Shown here one piece after another: positions 18,201-27,172 of a DNA stretch of 64,000 nucleotides. This DNA comes from an uncultured Bacteroidota bacterium. Its GTDB lineage: Bacteria > Bacteroidota > Bacteroidia > Chitinophagales > Chitinophagaceae. The notes under the pieces are model-generated. The model did not search any database. It saw only the letters and a list, made by a program, of their open reading frames with translations, and was not told the origin of the DNA. The stretch is from the NCBI GenBank assembly GCA_903882805.1, contig CAIRYK010000040.1:95514-159513 (forward strand), in the 5' to 3' direction. Both the position numbers and the translations under genes were made by a program. Positions within the stretch are counted from its first letter, which is position 1, and each line of letters begins with the position of its first letter.

Positions 18201-19286
18201 TTATGCTACAGCTACTTGGGGGCGTTGTCCCAACATCTTCATAAAACGATAGTGCGACTTGATTGCAGCGCCCATAGTAGGCATACAATGGTAGGTGATA
18301 TTGAAATCCTTGCATTTTTGCTCAACTATTTTGCTGATCTCAGGGTAGTGCACGTGGCTTATCCTTGGAAACAGGTGATGCTCGACCTGAAAATTAAGTC
18401 CGCCAACATACCATGAAATCAGTTTATTACTTGGCGCAAAATTGGCCGTGGTTTTGATCTGGTGTATGGCCCATTCGTTTTCTATTTCTTTGTCATCGGC
18501 TCCAGAATATTCAAATTCAGTTTCCTCTACCACATGCGCCAACTGAAAAACTACAGATAGCGACAATCCCAACGCAATGTGCATAAACAAAAAGCCTACG
18601 CCCCAAGCTGACCAACCCACAAAGTGCACCGGAATAGCTACGTAAAATACGATGTACAATGCCTTGCTAATCCAGAAGATTGCATGTTCTCTTACATCCA
18701 TTTTGTTCATGGTAGTTGTATAGATGCGTTTAGTGCCGTACTTTACCATATCTATTACAAACACCCAAAGGAATGAACTGAGTGCATAAACCACCCAAAG
18801 GTAAATATGCTGAATTTTATGTGCAGGTTTCCACACCTGGGTCTGGCATTGACGTATAACAGGGCTTTTAGCGATGTCGTCGTCTATTCCGTCTACGTTG
18901 GTATAGGTGTGATGAATAATGTTGTGTTTCTGTTTCCAGATAAATGCGTTGCCTCCAAGAGCATTGAGCGTTAACCCAAGAAGTTCATTCACCCATTTTT
19001 TTGATGAATAACTACCATGGCAAGCATCGTGCATAATGTTGAACCCGATGCCTGCAAGCGACATGCCCAATAATAAACTGAGTGAAATACCGCCAAGCGT
19101 GGAGTATTGTTGCGTAAGCAGAAAAATGTAAACGAATATTGCAATTGGGATCAGTGTGAGGGTTTTTATATATAAACGCCAATCGCCAGTCTTGCGGATG
19201 TTGTTGGTTTTGAAGTACTTATCTACGTCGGCTTTTAGCGCCTGATAAAAAACTGCGTTTTTGTTGTTGTACGTAACTTTTGCCAT
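18201..19286 (-). CDS. Membrane fatty acid (acyl-CoA/linoleoyl-CoA type) desaturase
   Basis: A 361-residue integral membrane di-iron enzyme. The three histidine boxes are H86DACH90, HNIIHH (121-126) and QVEHH (300-304), separated by two pairs of hydrophobic segments. The QVEHHLFPRISHVHYP block is typical of front-end/linoleoyl-CoA-like desaturases in Bacteroidota. It introduces a double bond into membrane acyl chains. No fused cytochrome b5 domain is present. ATG at 19286 was chosen over an upstream start at 19325. Confidence 0.92.
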   Translation of the reverse strand: MAKVTYNNKNAVFYQALKADVDKYFKTNNIRKTGDWRLYIKTLTLIPIAIFVYIFLLTQQYSTLGGISLSLLLGMSLAGIGFNIMHDACHGSYSSKKWVNELLGLTLNALGGNAFIWKQKHNIIHHTYTNVDGIDDDIAKSPVIRQCQTQVWKPAHKIQHIYLWVVYALSSFLWVFVIDMVKYGTKRIYTTTMNKMDVREHAIFWISKALYIVFYVAIPVHFVGWSAWGVGFLFMHIALGLSLSVVFQLAHVVEETEFEYSGADDKEIENEWAIHQIKTTANFAPSNKLISWYVGGLNFQVEHHLFPRISHVHYPEISKIVEQKCKDFNITYHCMPTMGAAIKSHYRFMKMLGQRPQVAVA

Positions 19287-19665
19287 TGAATAAACTTTAT
19301 TAGCTTTTTTTAACCTATTATACAATTCAATTCTCTATTTGGTCCCGTAAAATTGGTAACCAGCTCACTCACTATTGTCTAATAATGTCCATTCGTTCCT
19401 AAAGAACAGCTTAAAAACAATTTTCTTATTTTCCGACGGTTTATGAATTAGGAACATCGGATGATAAGTCAAACAGATGACCGCTGCTTTTTTGCAGCAG
19501 CCTTTTGGGAAGGGCAGGGGAATCGCATTTCAGAAGTTTGTTTAAAAGATTCGCACTATAAACAATTCCGGTTGGGCAAAATACCCCTTGTGTCACTCAA
19601 AGATAAGCAAAACATTCCATCTCTTAAGAATAGGTTTGAGTGTAATGTGTTGCTGGTTTTATTGC
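19287..19665. other. Intergenic region without recognised gene
   Basis: An AT-rich stretch between the desaturase start and the cyclophilin terminator. Short open frames here show no start signal, motif or composition typical of the neighbours. It presumably holds the desaturase promoter. Confidence 0.4.
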
Positions 19666-19701
19666 ATAAATAAGGTCGGCATTTATGCCGACCTTATTTA
19701 T
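19666..19701 (-). terminator. Terminator downstream of cyclophilin gene
   Basis: A 16-bp perfect stem (19666-19681 with 19686-19701) and a 4-base loop, 8 bases past the cyclophilin stop on the minus strand. The stem's outer half is A/T-rich. Confidence 0.8.
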
Positions 19702-19709
19702 AGAGCTAT

Positions 19710-20186
19710 TTATGCAAACACTACTGATTCAATAACAATAGGTTCCATTGGGCGATCATATGCATTGGTTGCAGTATTGGCAATATCAGCCACAACGTCG
19801 AAACCTTTTATTACACGGCCAAAGACAGTATGCTTGGCATTAAGGAAATGATTATTGGCTACGTTAATAAAAAACTGGCTACCATTTGTGTTACGTCCGG
19901 CATTAGCCATAGAGATTGTGCCTGGAGCATTGTTGTTGTTCGGGCCAATCTCATCATCAAATTTATAACCTGGACCGCCGGTGCCCCACATTTGCATTTT
20001 TGCGTCTTCCTTAGTCAGCGGGTCGCCGCCTTGTATCATAAAATTGGGTATGATACGGTGAAACTTTACGCCATTGTAGAACTCTGATTTGGCCAGTTTT
20101 ACGAAGTTGGCTACGGTGTTGGGTGTTTCGTTTTCAAAAAACTCAATTACAATATCGCCTTTATTGGTTTTTAGTGTGCCTTCCAT
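19710..20186 (-). CDS. Cyclophilin-type peptidyl-prolyl cis-trans isomerase
   Basis: A 158-residue protein covering one cyclophilin domain: FHRIIPNFMIQGGDP, a GTISMANAGRNTNGSQFFI catalytic segment and HTVFGRVIKG. There is no signal peptide, so it is cytoplasmic. It accelerates proline isomerisation in protein folding. It follows a 64-codon gene by 14 bases and probably shares its transcript. Confidence 0.95.
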   Translation of the reverse strand: MEGTLKTNKGDIVIEFFENETPNTVANFVKLAKSEFYNGVKFHRIIPNFMIQGGDPLTKEDAKMQMWGTGGPGYKFDDEIGPNNNNAPGTISMANAGRNTNGSQFFINVANNHFLNAKHTVFGRVIKGFDVVADIANTATNAYDRPMEPIVIESVVFA

Positions 20187-20200
20187 TATTGTTTTCTTTT

Positions 20201-20395
20201 TTATTTAGTGTTTTTTAAGTTTTTCTCGTATTCTTTATCGTACCACTCTTTATCGTTGGCTTGCTTTTCTTCCAGCTCTTTCAGTACCTGCGCTTTTACT
20301 TTTTGCAGATCATTCTCCTCATTTTTGTCTTCATTTCTTGTTATGCGGAAAGTGGGCATTTTTTTATCCAGAGGTTTTCTTTTTCTCGTAGCCAT
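20201..20395 (-). CDS. Small highly charged hypothetical protein
   Basis: A 64-residue protein rich in Lys, Glu and Asp. The basic N-terminus (MATRKRKPLDKK) is followed by a predicted helical/coiled segment of residues about 25-60. It ends 14 bases before the cyclophilin start codon on the same strand, and a transcript covering both is likely. I do not recognise the family. Its placement and clean ATG make it more likely real than chance, but this is not certain. Confidence 0.5.
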   Translation of the reverse strand: MATRKRKPLDKKMPTFRITRNEDKNEENDLQKVKAQVLKELEEKQANDKEWYDKEYEKNLKNTK

Positions 20396-20573
20396 AGTTG
20401 GTTGTTATAAAGTAGACAAGCTGTTTTGTGCTTTGCTATTCTTTGTCAAAGCTAATAAAATAATACGCTATTATCTTTATTTGGGTATAAAGACGGTGGC
20501 CAAAAAGGCGCGTTTTTCCAAAGATTAACAGGAGGTTGCAGTTTATGTTTCTTTTTCTACTTGTGAGCCATTA

Positions 20574-20612
20574 AAAAAGTAATGCAGCGCGTGGTGCGCT
20601 GCATTACTTTTT
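20574..20612 (-). terminator. Terminator downstream of the NmrA-like gene
   Basis: A 17-bp perfect stem (20574-20590 with 20596-20612) and a 5-base loop. The A run at its left edge gives the U tail on the minus strand. Confidence 0.85.
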
Positions 20613-20626
20613 GGTCTGTAATACTG

Positions 20627-21511
20627 TTATGCTCCAAATGCTGCAGCAAACTCTTTTGCGAAATTTTCAAGTTTGGTAGGTCCAGCTTCCGGTTTGTTGT
20701 TGTAAAAATCGCTGAGCATTTCGCCGCTGGCTATGGCAGCGCCCATTTCTACATAGTTGTTGGCCACTTCAGCGCTCAGTCCGGCCTGTATCATACCATT
20801 TAATGAATCTTCGTTGGTGAAATTAACCCAAGGAAGGGCAGGCTTGCCAATAGCGGCGCCCAATACGGCAGCCACATCTGCGGTAGCGCGTTCATCGCTG
20901 TAGATATATTTTATGCTCTTGCCGGTAAAATCGCAATTGTTTAATGCAGCTGCGGCAATTGCGGCAATATCGTTGGGGTGCACAAATACCATATTTGTAC
21001 CTTCTCCGTAATTACCTCCCATAATACCCATGTGCTTTATTAAGCCAATATTGCTAAGCAGATTGTAATAGAAGAATCCTGGGCGGAGGTGGAGCACATC
21101 AACGCCTTGCAACGCGTTCAACTCAGTTTCTACTCCGTAAAGCCCGCTTACTGGTCCGCAGCCGGTAGGCATATGCGCGCCAACGCTACTTAGATTAACC
21201 ACTTTTTTTACACCCGATGCCTGAATTGCGGCGGCATAGTTTTTACCCACGTTGTGTATGTGCGCTTTCCAGTCGGTAGCGGCCCATGTTGGCGGCACCA
21301 TTGTGTAAACAGCGTCTGCGCCAGTGAATGTTGCTGTAAGGAATGCAACGTCGGTAAGGGAGCCAATAGCTGCCGTTGCGCCAAGCGCCTCGATATCTTG
21401 CACCCTGTTTTGCGAACTGCTGATTACTGTTACCTGATGCCCTGCGGCAATCAGTACCGATACTAATGGTTTGCTGATGTGGCCCAAAGAGCCTGTTACT
21501 ACTATTTTCAT
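20627..21511 (-). CDS. NmrA-like NAD(P)H-binding oxidoreductase/redox sensor
   Basis: A 294-residue atypical SDR with the N-terminal motif TGSLGHISKPL (glycine-rich NAD(P) loop) and VVNLSSVGAHMPTG. A canonical YxxxK is not evident, as in NmrA/quinone-oxidoreductase-2-like proteins. ATG at 21511 fits the start of the Rossmann strand. It is divergent from an HxlR regulator with overlapping promoters, a common arrangement in which the regulator controls the reductase in response to quinone or electrophile stress. The substrate is unknown. Confidence 0.85.
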   Translation of the reverse strand: MKIVVTGSLGHISKPLVSVLIAAGHQVTVISSSQNRVQDIEALGATAAIGSLTDVAFLTATFTGADAVYTMVPPTWAATDWKAHIHNVGKNYAAAIQASGVKKVVNLSSVGAHMPTGCGPVSGLYGVETELNALQGVDVLHLRPGFFYYNLLSNIGLIKHMGIMGGNYGEGTNMVFVHPNDIAAIAAAALNNCDFTGKSIKYIYSDERATADVAAVLGAAIGKPALPWVNFTNEDSLNGMIQAGLSAEVANNYVEMGAAIASGEMLSDFYNNKPEAGPTKLENFAKEFAAAFGA

Positions 21512-21535
21512 TTTTGCTATTGTTTTTTTGTTGCA

Positions 21536-21574
21536 CAAAGGTATCTTTGTACTAACATTTTAACAAGTACTAAC
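21536..21574. promoter_or_regulatory. Overlapping divergent promoters and candidate HxlR operator
   Basis: CAAAGGTATCTTTG (21536-21549) contains a -7 box for each strand: TATCTTTG (21542-21549, +, hxlR) and TACCTTTG (minus, nmrA-like). A TTG at 21520-21522 sits 19 bases before the + box, and CAA at 21564-21566 sits 20 bases beyond the minus box. GTACTAAC occurs at 21549-21556 and 21567-21574, and GTACT/AGTAC form an inverted pair (21549-21570). This suggests a regulator site covering both promoters. Confidence 0.6.
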
Positions 21575-21590
21575 CAAAAAGTAGGTATCT

Positions 21591-21971
21591 ATGTATGCTG
21601 TAAAAGAATCATCGACCAACCAGCTAAATAAGCAAGCATCGCTGTGCAAATGCCCTGTAACCTATACGCTGGAGCGTATAGGCGGACGATGGAAAGCGCT
21701 GATACTCTATCACCTGAGCGGGAAACCGCTACGCTATGGCGAACTGAAACGCGCATTGCCAGATATTACCGAGAAAATGCTGATACAACAGCTCAAGGAA
21801 CTGGAAGCCGATAAACTGCTGACGCGGGTAGCGCAGCCTGTGGTGCCGCCTCATGTTACCTACAGCCTCACCGAGGCTGGCGCGGCGCTAAGCCCTGTAC
21901 TCAAAGCCATGGCAGCATGGGGACTTAATTATTCGGAGGATATTACTTTTAACGCGCCGGTATGTAAGTAA
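21591..21971 (+). CDS. HxlR family winged helix-turn-helix transcriptional regulator
   Basis: A 126-residue DNA-binding protein. The family signature is visible as CKCPVTYTLERIGGRWK followed by LRYGELKRALPDITEKMLIQQLKELE and a wing ending in VTYSLTEAG. Two cysteines (CKC, about residues 20 and 22) at the usual sensing position suggest thiol-based sensing of electrophiles or quinones. It probably regulates itself and the divergent NmrA-like gene through the site at 21549-21574. Confidence 0.93.
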   Translation: MYAVKESSTNQLNKQASLCKCPVTYTLERIGGRWKALILYHLSGKPLRYGELKRALPDITEKMLIQQLKELEADKLLTRVAQPVVPPHVTYSLTEAGAALSPVLKAMAAWGLNYSEDITFNAPVCK

Positions 21972-21993
21972 GGCTGAACATAAATACATAAAA

Positions 21994-23940
21994 TTATTTA
22001 CCTGTTTTCTTGTTAGCACGCAGCCATTGCGCGGCCTGCACCATGCTGAATGCATAGTTTTTCATACTGTCGGCTTTCGGTCGGAGGGTAGAGAGCAGCT
22101 CCTGCCTGGTTTTTAAATTGAAGAAATACTCCGGTCCGTTTTTCTGCCAAACGTATATATTTGTTGTATCTACAACCCCAATTTTGTCGTCTTGACTGAA
22201 GTACATCCATTGCCGGCCTTCGTTGATCAGGTCTACGCCCATAGTATTATTGTTGTATGGTCCTCCCAATAAGCCGGCAAGGGTAGGGAATATGTCTATT
22301 TGTCCGCCGGGAGTTTTGAATTCGTGTGTAGGCAGTATGTGTGGCGCATAAATAATGCACGGCACATGATTATAGCACAGTGGCAGGCTGCCGTAGGCCG
22401 GAGGACCATCGTAAGTGCCATGGTCGCCTACAAAAATAAATATTGTGCTATCGTACCAGGGTGTGGTGGCGGCCATCTGCATAAATCGGCCAATCGCCCA
22501 GTCGGCATACTCTACACAGCCTCCTCTTATTTCTTTATGTTTTGGGGTAAATGGTATGTTGTTAGGGGCAATGTAGGGGTTATGGTTTGTACTGGTCATG
22601 TATACAGCAAGAAACGGCTTGCCCGAACGATGCAGGTTATTAATAACCGGAAATGAAAAATCGAACATATCGTGGTCGCAAACACCCAATGCACTTTGCA
22701 CCTTAGAATAAGGGTAATCGGACTGGCTGACGATATCGGTAATACAGTTGGCGCGAATAAAACCGCCGATGTTGTCGAACTGATCGTCGTGGGTGGTGAA
22801 GTAAATATTCTGGTAGCCCCGTTCGGCCATAAAGCACGGCAAGCCGGTATAGGTGGGTATGACAGTGCCTTCCATTGTATGTTGCGCCAATAGGGCAGGG
22901 TAGCCGTAGAGGGTAAAGAAAACGCCATTGAATGTGTGAATGCCCGCCGAATAAAAGTTGTGGAAACTGATTGACTTGCCATCAAGCGAATCGAGATTGG
23001 GGGTAAGCCCTTGGTTGTTGCCGTGGGCTGCCATATAGTCGGCGCTCATGCTTTCCATAAGCACGAGTATCACATTGTAGTTTTTTTGCGGCGACGGTCC
23101 GGCTATACTTCTCCGCAACGAACTGTCGGGCGATGAAGCGTGCAGCCAGTTACGGACGCTGCTCAAAGCTTGCTGATTATCAATGAGTTGTAGCGGTTTG
23201 TTTTCATCTTTCATGCCATCGGTATAGCTCCACACAAAAGTGAATACAGGATTGAGTCCTGCCTGATTGTAAGCATTGTAGCCGCAGAAATAGGCGGTGC
23301 CGGGCACTATAGGCGACTTCTCGTCGGTGCGGCCTCGGATACCTAAAAACAACAGTCCGAGAAAAATAATGCCAAACCCCGCCTTTGCTAATCGCCGGGG
23401 AGGGTGGTTGCGCAGCGATGCAAATACAGGTTTGTACTTGCGGAATATCTTAGTGAGTAACGCTATGTGTAGAACCCCCGCCAATACAGATAACAACAGG
23501 TAGCCCAGAAAACCACGGTCTTGCAGTACCATTTTTAGCATAAACATAGGCGACGACGACCAATTGAGTATAGTTATGTTGATTCGATTGCCATAGTTGA
23601 CAAAGAAAGGAATGTCGGCGCTGCAGATAAACAATGCTACCCAATAAACTAAACAAAAGAACCAATGAATAGACCGAAAGACATATTTGTGAACTCCGCC
23701 GGCCACTTCTGCCACCAGCAATACCAAAGCCGGCAAAGCCAGGAAGTAGCCGCTAACTGCAGTATCGAACCGAAAGCCCATAATGAAGGCCCTCGCCATA
23801 AGCCCTGCAGCGCCCGGCGCACCGGCAAACTGACCTATACTGACCAGTATAAGGACAATTCTGAATACAGTAAAAAAGCAAAGCCCCAGCCCATATACTG
23901 CCAATAGGTACCTGATAGCCGCCGGTATAGATTTAACCAT
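21994..23940 (-). CDS. LtaS-like sulfatase/phosphoglycerol transferase family membrane protein
   Basis: A 648-residue protein with five predicted N-terminal membrane segments (within residues 1-200) and a large extracytoplasmic alkaline-phosphatase-fold domain. Metal and active-site motifs are VLVLMESMSADYM (metal Glu), the NFYSAGIHTFNG segment carrying the candidate catalytic Thr, and FVGDHGTYD near the end. This fold transfers phosphoglycerol, phosphoethanolamine or similar groups to cell-surface glycans. The substrate in this diderm organism is unknown. ATG at 23940 was chosen; the frame extends to 23964. Confidence 0.88.
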   Translation of the reverse strand: MVKSIPAAIRYLLAVYGLGLCFFTVFRIVLILVSIGQFAGAPGAAGLMARAFIMGFRFDTAVSGYFLALPALVLLVAEVAGGVHKYVFRSIHWFFCLVYWVALFICSADIPFFVNYGNRINITILNWSSSPMFMLKMVLQDRGFLGYLLLSVLAGVLHIALLTKIFRKYKPVFASLRNHPPRRLAKAGFGIIFLGLLFLGIRGRTDEKSPIVPGTAYFCGYNAYNQAGLNPVFTFVWSYTDGMKDENKPLQLIDNQQALSSVRNWLHASSPDSSLRRSIAGPSPQKNYNVILVLMESMSADYMAAHGNNQGLTPNLDSLDGKSISFHNFYSAGIHTFNGVFFTLYGYPALLAQHTMEGTVIPTYTGLPCFMAERGYQNIYFTTHDDQFDNIGGFIRANCITDIVSQSDYPYSKVQSALGVCDHDMFDFSFPVINNLHRSGKPFLAVYMTSTNHNPYIAPNNIPFTPKHKEIRGGCVEYADWAIGRFMQMAATTPWYDSTIFIFVGDHGTYDGPPAYGSLPLCYNHVPCIIYAPHILPTHEFKTPGGQIDIFPTLAGLLGGPYNNNTMGVDLINEGRQWMYFSQDDKIGVVDTTNIYVWQKNGPEYFFNLKTRQELLSTLRPKADSMKNYAFSMVQAAQWLRANKKTGK

Positions 23941-24014
23941 AAGATAGCATTGCAAGGTAATCAACTAAACGCTTTTTTATTTAATAACGCTTGTTGTATC
24001 TGGCAAAGTGTGCA

Positions 24015-24060
24015 AAATAAAAGCGGACCGCTCCGGCATTTTTGCCTTTGCGATCCGCTT
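24015..24060 (-). terminator. Terminator downstream of csbD-like gene
   Basis: AAGCGGA (24021-24027) pairs with TCCGCTT (24054-24060), with a smaller inner hairpin GGCA/TGCC. On the minus strand the stem is followed by a U-rich tail. Confidence 0.6.
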
Positions 24061-24099
24061 CGTTTTTCATAGCATTTTCGTTATTATCCGATATGTGTG

Positions 24100-24285
24100 T
24101 TACAGGTCGGAAATAATATTGTGTATTTCTTCCTTTGTTTTGCCTAGCTTTATTTGCAGGCGACCCAGCAATTCGTCTTGTTTGCCCTCGTCTAGTAGCA
24201 AATCATCGTCGGTGAGGATAGCATATTTTTGTTTCAGCTTACCCTTTGTTTCATTCCAGTTGCCCTTCAGTTGTGTCGTGTTCAT
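24100..24285 (-). CDS. CsbD family general stress-like protein
   Basis: A 61-residue cytoplasmic protein matching the CsbD pattern: N-terminal LKGNWNETKGKLKQKYAILTDDDL, then a GKQDELLGRLQIKLGKTKEEI helix. CsbD proteins are induced by stress in many bacteria, and their molecular role is unknown. It has its own terminator and is separated by 42 bases from the upstream lipoprotein gene. Confidence 0.9.
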   Translation of the reverse strand: MNTTQLKGNWNETKGKLKQKYAILTDDDLLLDEGKQDELLGRLQIKLGKTKEEIHNIISDL

Positions 24286-24327
24286 GTTTTGCTATTTTTA
24301 GTTGATGGAAATATTGTTTTTCTGTGC

Positions 24328-24555
24328 TTACAGGTGGCAGGTAGTACCGCCTGGCACAGTTCTGTTGGCTTCATCCTGATAGTTATTGCACGACTTTTGC
24401 GCATCGCTTTGGTAGGCGTCATCTATAGAGTGTTTTACATCTATAGACCCTGTGCCAATTACAGTGGTGCAGGTGCACGTATAATTTTTCTTACAAGAGG
24501 TAAAAGTGGCTACCGCCAAGAGGGCTACCGCTGTAACAATTCGTGATACTTTCAT
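24328..24555 (-). CDS. Small predicted lipoprotein
   Basis: A 75-residue protein. Its N-terminal signal peptide ends in a lipobox (VATFTSC, Cys about residue 20), so it should be lipid-anchored. The mature part is short and Cys-rich (TCTC, SCNNY, CHL), suggesting disulfides. ATG at 24555 was chosen because it starts the signal peptide directly. No family is recognised. Similar small lipoproteins are common in Bacteroidota. Confidence 0.7.
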   Translation of the reverse strand: MKVSRIVTAVALLAVATFTSCKKNYTCTCTTVIGTGSIDVKHSIDDAYQSDAQKSCNNYQDEANRTVPGGTTCHL

Positions 24556-24713
24556 TGTGATTGTTTTAATTGTATAAATTATACCACAAAGGTACCCGCG
24601 CCGCATGCGGAGGATGTTACACATATCGTGTGCGTTGTTATGTAATTTGCAGGTGACCGGTAAGACTAAACGATATGGAGAGGAAATGATCTACTAACAG
24701 TCAGACCTTCCCC

Positions 24714-25232
24714 CTACAACGCCAAATACATATGATGATTGGGGTTGTAGTGTGTGCCCGATACCCTGAAACTATGTGTGCCAACGATTGTGAAGCATGC
24801 TTTGCTGTAGAAATCGACTGCTCGCTGGTTGCCGGTCCAGGTGAATAGCCAGATGCCAGCCTGATTTTGCAGGCGTGCCAGATTGATATTGTGTTGCAGC
24901 AGCGCATAGCCCAGTCCTTTACCAAAATACTCTTCCAGCAAGTATATCCGGTCCAACTTGGTTACATTGCGTTCCTTTATATTGGCGTGTGCGGTATTGT
25001 ATATTATTTTTGAAAAGCCTGCAGGCTGCCCATTGTAGCAGATAATGTGATAGTGATTGTTTGGGTCTGTAAGTTCGTTCGTTATTGCCTCGTGGCTGTA
25101 GTGTGCGCTCAGGTATTCAGCAAGATCTGCCGCTGCACAGCTCTTTCGGTGTGCAAGCTCTACCGCTACTTTTCCTATGTTTATTACGGTAGTTACATCG
25201 TTAATATCTGCCGGGCGTATGGTGGTGGCCAT
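24714..25232 (-). CDS. GNAT family N-acetyltransferase
   Basis: A 172-residue single GNAT domain. It shows IRPADINDVTTVINIG at the N-terminus, the acetyl-CoA pyrophosphate loop region YLLEEYFGKGLGYALLQ (motif A, Q/RxxGxG/A) and the C-terminal WLFTWTGNQRAVDFYSKACF. The acceptor substrate cannot be predicted. A CAAAGATA box at 25268-25275 (TATCTTTG on the coding strand) is a plausible -7 element with a leader of about 30 bases. Confidence 0.9.
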   Translation of the reverse strand: MATTIRPADINDVTTVINIGKVAVELAHRKSCAAADLAEYLSAHYSHEAITNELTDPNNHYHIICYNGQPAGFSKIIYNTAHANIKERNVTKLDRIYLLEEYFGKGLGYALLQHNINLARLQNQAGIWLFTWTGNQRAVDFYSKACFTIVGTHSFRVSGTHYNPNHHMYLAL

Positions 25233-25424
25233 TGTTGGAGAGGATGTTTACATTTTAACAGACGATGCAAAGATAAAAAATTTTAGGGCCGGTAGGTAAT
25301 AACGCCAGTCGCAATAGCTGCTACCACGGTTTTCTTGTTTTGAAGGTAAGGCGGTTGTTTTGGCGCCTGTGATGAATGATTAAAAACTGATATGGTATAT
25401 TGATTTTGTATGTATATTAGCCAG

Positions 25425-27095
25425 ATGAAACCGCGCCTTATATTATTTGTCGTTTATTTATTGTTTATAACTACAGCTGCACATGCCCAAAGCTGGAAAT
25501 GGGCTAAGGGCGTAGGCGGCGACGAAACGGAAGGTTATTACAGCTCATCAGACAGGTATGGCGGTGTTTTCGTATCCGGCATTAGTTGGGGCGATATTGT
25601 GCTGCCGGCTTTTACGCTGAGGCATCCCGGTGTGGTATCGGCATACCTCATAAAATACGATACGGCCGGTAACGTGGTTTGGGCTAATACTACTACCGCA
25701 GGCACAGCCTATCCACTTGGTATTTCGACCGATGTTTTTGGCGATGTTTATGTATTGGGCGCTTACGACTCGCTGGTAAACGTAAGCGGTCAGCTATTGC
25801 ACAACAGTCATCCGGCGCCCAATCAGCTCTATATTGCTAAATACGCACCCGATGGAACGCTGATATGGGCAAGGAATTTGGGCAATGTTTCTGCATCCAA
25901 CTATGTAGCGGGGGGTATAAAAACAGACCCGACCGGTAATATTTACATAGCAGCCAACTTTTATGGCAACCCGATATTAGGCCCATATACATTCACCAAC
26001 TCTGATACAGCTAACCGCACTGATGATATTTTTGTTGCGAAGTTCGATAGCTCGGGTACTGTATTATGGGCTAAAACTTTTGGAGGTACCAAACACGAAT
26101 ACCTGAGCAACTCTATTGCGGTATCCAATTCGGGAAGTGTGTTTATTGGTGGTTATTATGCATCCGATAAGTTGATATTTGGATCAGATACTTTGTTCAA
26201 TATAGGTACCGTACCAAACCATAATGCCACATTTTTGGCCAAAATAGATAAGTACGGAAACCCTAAATGGTGCAGGGGAGCCGGCGGCAGAAGCGCTTAC
26301 AATTATGGTTTTGGCATTGTTACCGACATTAATGAGGATGTTTATTTTACCGGTAGTTTTTTTGGCGATACATTGGTTTTTGGCGCCGATACAATTCGGC
26401 CGTCCGGACCCCGGCTGAATGGATATCTGGTGAAATACGACTCGACAGGGCGTGCTTTGTGGACAAAACAAATGAAGGGCAGTAGTATTATGAATTTTGC
26501 CTTGGCCACAGATGCTTGCCAAAATATATGGTTGACCGGCGGTATACAAGCTGCCATGGTAGATACCATAGATGGGCATGAGGTTAACCCGCCAGCCGAC
26601 AGTTACGACCCCATGTATCTGGCAGGGTGGACGCCCAGCGGCGCTTTCTTGCACGCATTAACATTATCGTCGGGCGGCGACGACTTAAGCAGCTTATGTA
26701 CCGACCAATGCGGTAACGTATATCTTGAGGGCGACTACGAACATGTTAATCCTTTTATTCTTGGTTCTGTGTCTATAATACCACCAGTGAGCGCCGAGCT
26801 CAATTTTTTGGCAAAATATGCACCGGGTGTTGGTTGCGAATGTTTGCCGGTATCTGCCATGCCGGTTGCGTCTGAATTTAGCGTTAACTTATTTCCTAAC
26901 CCTGCGCAAAATGTGGTTACGGTGGCAGCTACCGAAAATATAGAGCGCCTTGTTGTCGTCGATCCGTTGGGGCGCGTATTGATGGAAAGACATAACGTTC
27001 CAAAATCGATAATGTTAGATATTACCGATTTGGCGGTGGGCATCTATTATGTACGCATCAATAATACTATTGTAAAAAGATTCGTAAAGTATTAG
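25425..27095 (+). CDS. Secreted beta-propeller (SBBP-like repeat) protein with T9SS sorting domain
   Basis: A 556-residue exported protein. The signal peptide ends near AHAQ (residue about 22). Six or more repeats of about 50-60 residues follow the pattern KYDxxGxxxWAKxxGG...DxxGNVYxxG, typical of SBBP/YVTN-like propeller blades. The C-terminal type A sorting domain (about 485-556) has LFPNPAQNVVTV and VGIYYVRI. A surface or released protein is expected; the ligand is unknown. ATG at 25425 was preferred over 25410 because it starts the signal peptide. Confidence 0.85.
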   Translation: MKPRLILFVVYLLFITTAAHAQSWKWAKGVGGDETEGYYSSSDRYGGVFVSGISWGDIVLPAFTLRHPGVVSAYLIKYDTAGNVVWANTTTAGTAYPLGISTDVFGDVYVLGAYDSLVNVSGQLLHNSHPAPNQLYIAKYAPDGTLIWARNLGNVSASNYVAGGIKTDPTGNIYIAANFYGNPILGPYTFTNSDTANRTDDIFVAKFDSSGTVLWAKTFGGTKHEYLSNSIAVSNSGSVFIGGYYASDKLIFGSDTLFNIGTVPNHNATFLAKIDKYGNPKWCRGAGGRSAYNYGFGIVTDINEDVYFTGSFFGDTLVFGADTIRPSGPRLNGYLVKYDSTGRALWTKQMKGSSIMNFALATDACQNIWLTGGIQAAMVDTIDGHEVNPPADSYDPMYLAGWTPSGAFLHALTLSSGGDDLSSLCTDQCGNVYLEGDYEHVNPFILGSVSIIPPVSAELNFLAKYAPGVGCECLPVSAMPVASEFSVNLFPNPAQNVVTVAATENIERLVVVDPLGRVLMERHNVPKSIMLDITDLAVGIYYVRINNTIVKRFVKY

Positions 27096-27172
27096 CAGCG
27101 TTTATGGCATAGATTTAAGCGGGGAGCGTATAGTCTACATTCCCTGATACGATCTTGGCGAGATGTTTGTGC

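Noticed and set aside
19461..19673. Possible + strand gene of 70 codons
   Set aside because: It runs into the cyclophilin terminator, has no recognisable motif, and its composition is that of non-coding sequence.
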